From the NCBI GenBank assembly GCA_003255065.1, contig QAOA01007318.1:428356-492355 (forward strand): 64,000 bases of DNA, written 5' to 3'. This DNA comes from Cercis canadensis (Eukaryota > Streptophyta > Magnoliopsida > Fabales > Fabaceae). Both the position numbers and the translations under genes were made by a program. A model generated the notes under the pieces. It had not been told where the DNA came from. It did not search any database and saw only the letters and a program-made list of their open reading frames with translations. Positions 61,565-64,000 of the stretch are shown here, in pieces (within the stretch, counting starts at the first letter, position 1; every line of letters starts with the position of its first letter).

Positions 61565-62130
61565 ACAATAGAGGTGTCAGAACATACCCGGAGGTCGGTA
61601 TAACGCGAATGGCTTAAATAAAAAGAGATTTGGTTTTCGAAATGAAAACTCTGAAGTCGCCACCAATCGTATTAAAAATCTGGGGAACAATTGGAAAACC
61701 CCTTTTAATTTCTAAAAAAAAAATATGTCTGCGAACCAGAGAGGGTTCGGGAGTCTAATTGTGCATAGGGAAGGTGTTAGGCACCCTATAACACCCGTCT
61801 AAACGACGGTTACCTAAAATTAATTCTGCAAATTAAATCATGGCCTAATTGTATTTATTTTATCCCTAAAAGAAAAATAGGTGATTATTTAAAACAGGAC
61901 TTGATTCGTCACCCTCGAATGCCTACGTACCCTAATTAGGGATCAAAGTCCGCGTAGTTCGCAATGATTCAAAATGAATTTTTATTTTTATTTTTTTNNN
62001 NNNNNNNNNNNNNNNNNNNNNNNNNNNNNNNNNNNNNNNNNNNNNNNNNNNNNNNNNNNNNNNNNNNNNNNNNNNNNNNNNNNNNNNNNNNNNNNNNNNN
62101 NNNNNNNNNNNNNTTTTTATGAAATATATT
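61565..62130. mobile_element. Retroelement-derived repeat with internal gap (116 N at 61998-62113)
   Basis: The strings gaagtcgccaccaatcg, ggttcgggagtctaattgtg and gggaaggtgttaggcaccct, in this order and spacing, are a pattern I recognise from an abundant dispersed repeat in many eudicot genomes, probably the untranslated part of an LTR retrotransposon. No ORF, LTR pair or primer site is visible. The gap follows a poly(T) run. Confidence 0.45.
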
Positions 62131-63241
62131 TGAAGAAAATTAAGGAGAGATACTAGATTCTTTCGTATTTTACTTGTCATATTATGTAATATTAGATAGA
62201 TATACCAAATTTTTCATAAAAAGTAGTTGGCAAACTGTAGTGTTTTTTTTTTTCAGAGAGGAAAACTATCGTTATTGATTTGTCGCATTTTGTAAAAAAT
62301 AACTTAAACAGTTAACTATTCTTTGTACTTAATTACTTTTTAGTGATTCAGTTAATATTTCTAAACTAGCCAAGTTTCAAGCATCCTAACAAGAAAATTT
62401 ACTTAAAGATAGTGGGGTATGATAAGCTTTATAATGGAAATTTTATTATAAAAATGACATTTGAATAGTTTTGTTAGTCGTTTTGAATTTTAATGGGGGT
62501 TTGGGATGTATTTAGGATTAAACCTGTGTTGGGTACAATAAATGGTTGTTGTTTTGATAAAAAGACTTCTCTTCTGAAAAATTAATTAGAACAACGGCAA
62601 ACTAACAGCAATTGGATTATGCAAACAAAATAGGGGTTTTATTTTTAATTCATATATGGAACCAACAATGGGAATTAAATGCCCAGCTGATAATTTAGAA
62701 AGTTTTTGTTTCTTACCACTATTCTAAATTAGTTCTAGGATCAAATGTTCACCAAAAAGTTATAGGATCAAATTACACCTCACCTTAATCAAAGGTGGAG
62801 TTTTTAAATATAGGAGGTTACACATATTGATGGATCATTACAGAAAACAAAAACAAAAAAGAGAGGCCAGCAACGATTATCAGATTCTTTTGGCACGATA
62901 ATTAATTTTAAGGGGAAAAAGATATAAATAGCATTAACTAAGTCATTAATCGCTTTTCATTGCTTGTGAATTGACTTTTTTATTGGTAATTAAAGCACTC
63001 TTTGCACTCCTTCAACATACAAGTATTGTCCTTTGAACTGTAAGGCTAATTAATTACTTGGTAATAAATCGCTGAGATATTGTACAGGCATNTATATATA
63101 TATATATATCTTCTTTTAGATAGACACTAATTAATTATAATTAATTAAGATGGTCAACCAACAAGGGAACTACTAATTAACTAGGCTAAGATTCATATAG
63201 TTTTAGACTAATAAAGAGAGAGTTCATAATTATCAGAAAAT
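62131..63241. other. AT-rich intergenic DNA
   Basis: No gene supported. It contains a TA microsatellite with one N (63092-63108), interpretable as a repeat-caused contig break, and short poly(T)/poly(A) tracts. Confidence 0.5.
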
Positions 63242-63424
63242 TCAAAGCTTGAGGGTAACATCCAACTCAATGTTGAAAGTGACTTCATCAGCAGTGTCCA
63301 CTTCTCCTTCTCCATAACACACCCTAGCACATGTATCTGATTCTTCACTCGCAGTTGAAACTGAAATCTCCAGGAAGCCACCAACTGCAACTGGTGTCTT
63401 TGCTGGTCCAGCCTCTTGATACCG
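63242..63424 (-). pseudogene. Possible terminal exon of unrecognised protein or of the damaged zinc-finger gene
   Basis: On the minus strand an acceptor (accttgcag) at 63425 opens a 60-residue frame, RYQEAGPAKTPVAVGGFLEI ..., ending FNIELDVTLKL and TGA at 63242-63244. The ending resembles an EAR-like acidic/leucine tail. A GT donor at 63488 would join it in frame to the shifted frame of the zinc-finger gene upstream, but a TAG at 63507-63509 stands between. So it is either a relic of that gene or part of another transcript. No homologue recognised. Confidence 0.3.
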
Positions 63425-63443
63425 CTGCAAGGTTTGAGCACAG

Positions 63444-63468
63444 TTAGGGTTTAGGGTTTAGGGTTTAG
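63444..63468. repeat. Interstitial telomere-type repeat (TTTAGGG), about 3.5 units
   Basis: ttagggtttagggtttagggtttag is a perfect run of the plant telomere unit. On the minus strand it reads as AAACCCTAA telo-boxes and lies in the putative short intron 63425-63488. Confidence 0.9.
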
Positions 63469-63506
63469 AGCCTCAATTACTTGTTTACCCTTTGGAGGAG
63501 GAGGTC

Positions 63507-63901
63507 CTAAGCGGAGCCCAAATCTAAGTCAATCTCTGCTTCTTTAGCCACTGATTGAGTGATCAACTGCTGGGGAAAGGGGAAGCTCTGGGTTTCTGAC
63601 TGCAGTGCTGTGATGGACCAAAGAGGGGAAACAGAATGGATTCCACTTATTCCTTTACAGCCTCTTGTTTCTGTTTTCGAAGAGTATCTATATATATCTT
63701 CTGCATCTCATTTCGTTCTCTGCGATGAGCCCTTTGGTGTCCTCCTAAGGCTTGCACAGAGTGAAAGTTCCTGCTGCAAAGTGACCATTGGTAAGATTTT
63801 GGAGGAGTTAAGTTCAACGAAGCACCTAGCCTTGATTTGTAATTGTACCTGGATTGAGTAGACGAGCTCTCAGCAGAATCAGCCCTTTGAAGATGAGACA
63901 T
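63507..63901 (-). pseudogene. C2H2 (QALGGH) zinc-finger gene with lost cysteine and frameshift
   Basis: ATG at 63901 opens MSHLQRADSAESSSTQSRYN and an 84-residue frame ending TAA at 63647. The finger reads YQWSLCSRNFHSVQALGGHQRAH: QALGGH and both histidines are present, but the first zinc-binding Cys is Trp (TGG). Past 63653 the alternative frame is open and reads GISGIHSVSPLW, later VAKEAEIDLDLGSA and TAG at 63507, an EAR-like tail typical of such proteins. This implies a one-base indel around 63650-63680. Two independent lesions suggest a pseudogene. Base errors in the draft are the alternative. The strand and family match the intact gene at 8673-9449, but the protein is a different, shorter type. 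Confidence 0.6.
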
Positions 63902-64000
63902 TTCGTCAATTTCTTGAGAAATCAATATGTGTTGGAGAAGAGATTGAAACTTTGGTCATGGAGGAAAGAAACAGAAGCGCAGTTACGAGAGAGAGAAAGG

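Noticed and set aside
1-64000. CRISPR arrays, operons, bacterial promoters, rRNA genes
   Set aside because: No regularly spaced repeats or rRNA-like sequence; gene structure is clearly plant nuclear.

Overview
This window is nuclear DNA from a eudicot plant, probably a heterozygous, outbred and perhaps woody species. The evidence is: many small exons with GT-AG introns, AT-rich intergenic DNA, plant-specific protein families (single-finger QALGGH zinc fingers, KIN-7 kinesin), a plant CACTA transposon, a Ty1/copia element and several small inverted-repeat elements. It is draft sequence. There are three runs of N (30320-30665, 45141-45642, 61998-62113) and about ten single Ns. At least four of the single Ns sit between two near-identical copies of the same stretch, as expected when two allelic contig ends were abutted instead of merged.

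Layout. 1-1522: last exons of an unrecognised + strand gene, then about 5 kb with no gene. 6.5-8.5 kb: retroelement scraps. 8673-9449 (-): intact single-exon C2H2 zinc-finger repressor of the GIS/ZFP5/ZFP8 trichome-regulator type with a C-terminal EAR motif. 11113-about 18480: decayed CACTA transposon interrupted by a 4.75-kb Ty1/copia retrotransposon (12676-17430) with a 5-bp target duplication. 18.5-29.9 kb: gene-free AT-rich DNA with small repeats. 29947-31071: long-inverted-repeat element with a sequencing gap at its centre. 32122-32764 (+): two-exon twin-CX9C microprotein resembling complex I assembly factor NDUFAF8. 33446-39124 (+): complete 11-exon RMC1 (Regulator of MON1-CCZ1). 39.7-46.2 kb: gene-free AT-rich DNA with MITE-like hairpins. 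47563-59834 (+): complete 23-exon KIN-7 kinesin of about 1011 residues. 61.6-62.0 kb: retroelement-derived repeat. 63242-63901 (-): a second, damaged zinc-finger gene of the same broad family.

How the genes relate. RMC1 acts with MON1-CCZ1 in Rab7 activation on late endosomes. The KIN-7 protein is a microtubule motor. The zinc-finger genes are EAR-type transcriptional repressors. They share no pathway, but the order zinc finger / RMC1 / KIN-7 appears to match Arabidopsis segments around At3g12010-At3g12020 and At5g06650-At5g06670 (from memory), so the neighbourhood looks like ancestral microsynteny.

I found no clear undescribed system. The most interesting candidate is the tight same-strand pairing of the CX9C microprotein and RMC1, which may be one dicistronic transcript with a conserved upstream ORF. 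Next are a copia element with non-canonical TAT...ATA LTR ends, the inverted-repeat elements, and the zinc-finger paralogue that has lost a zinc-binding cysteine.
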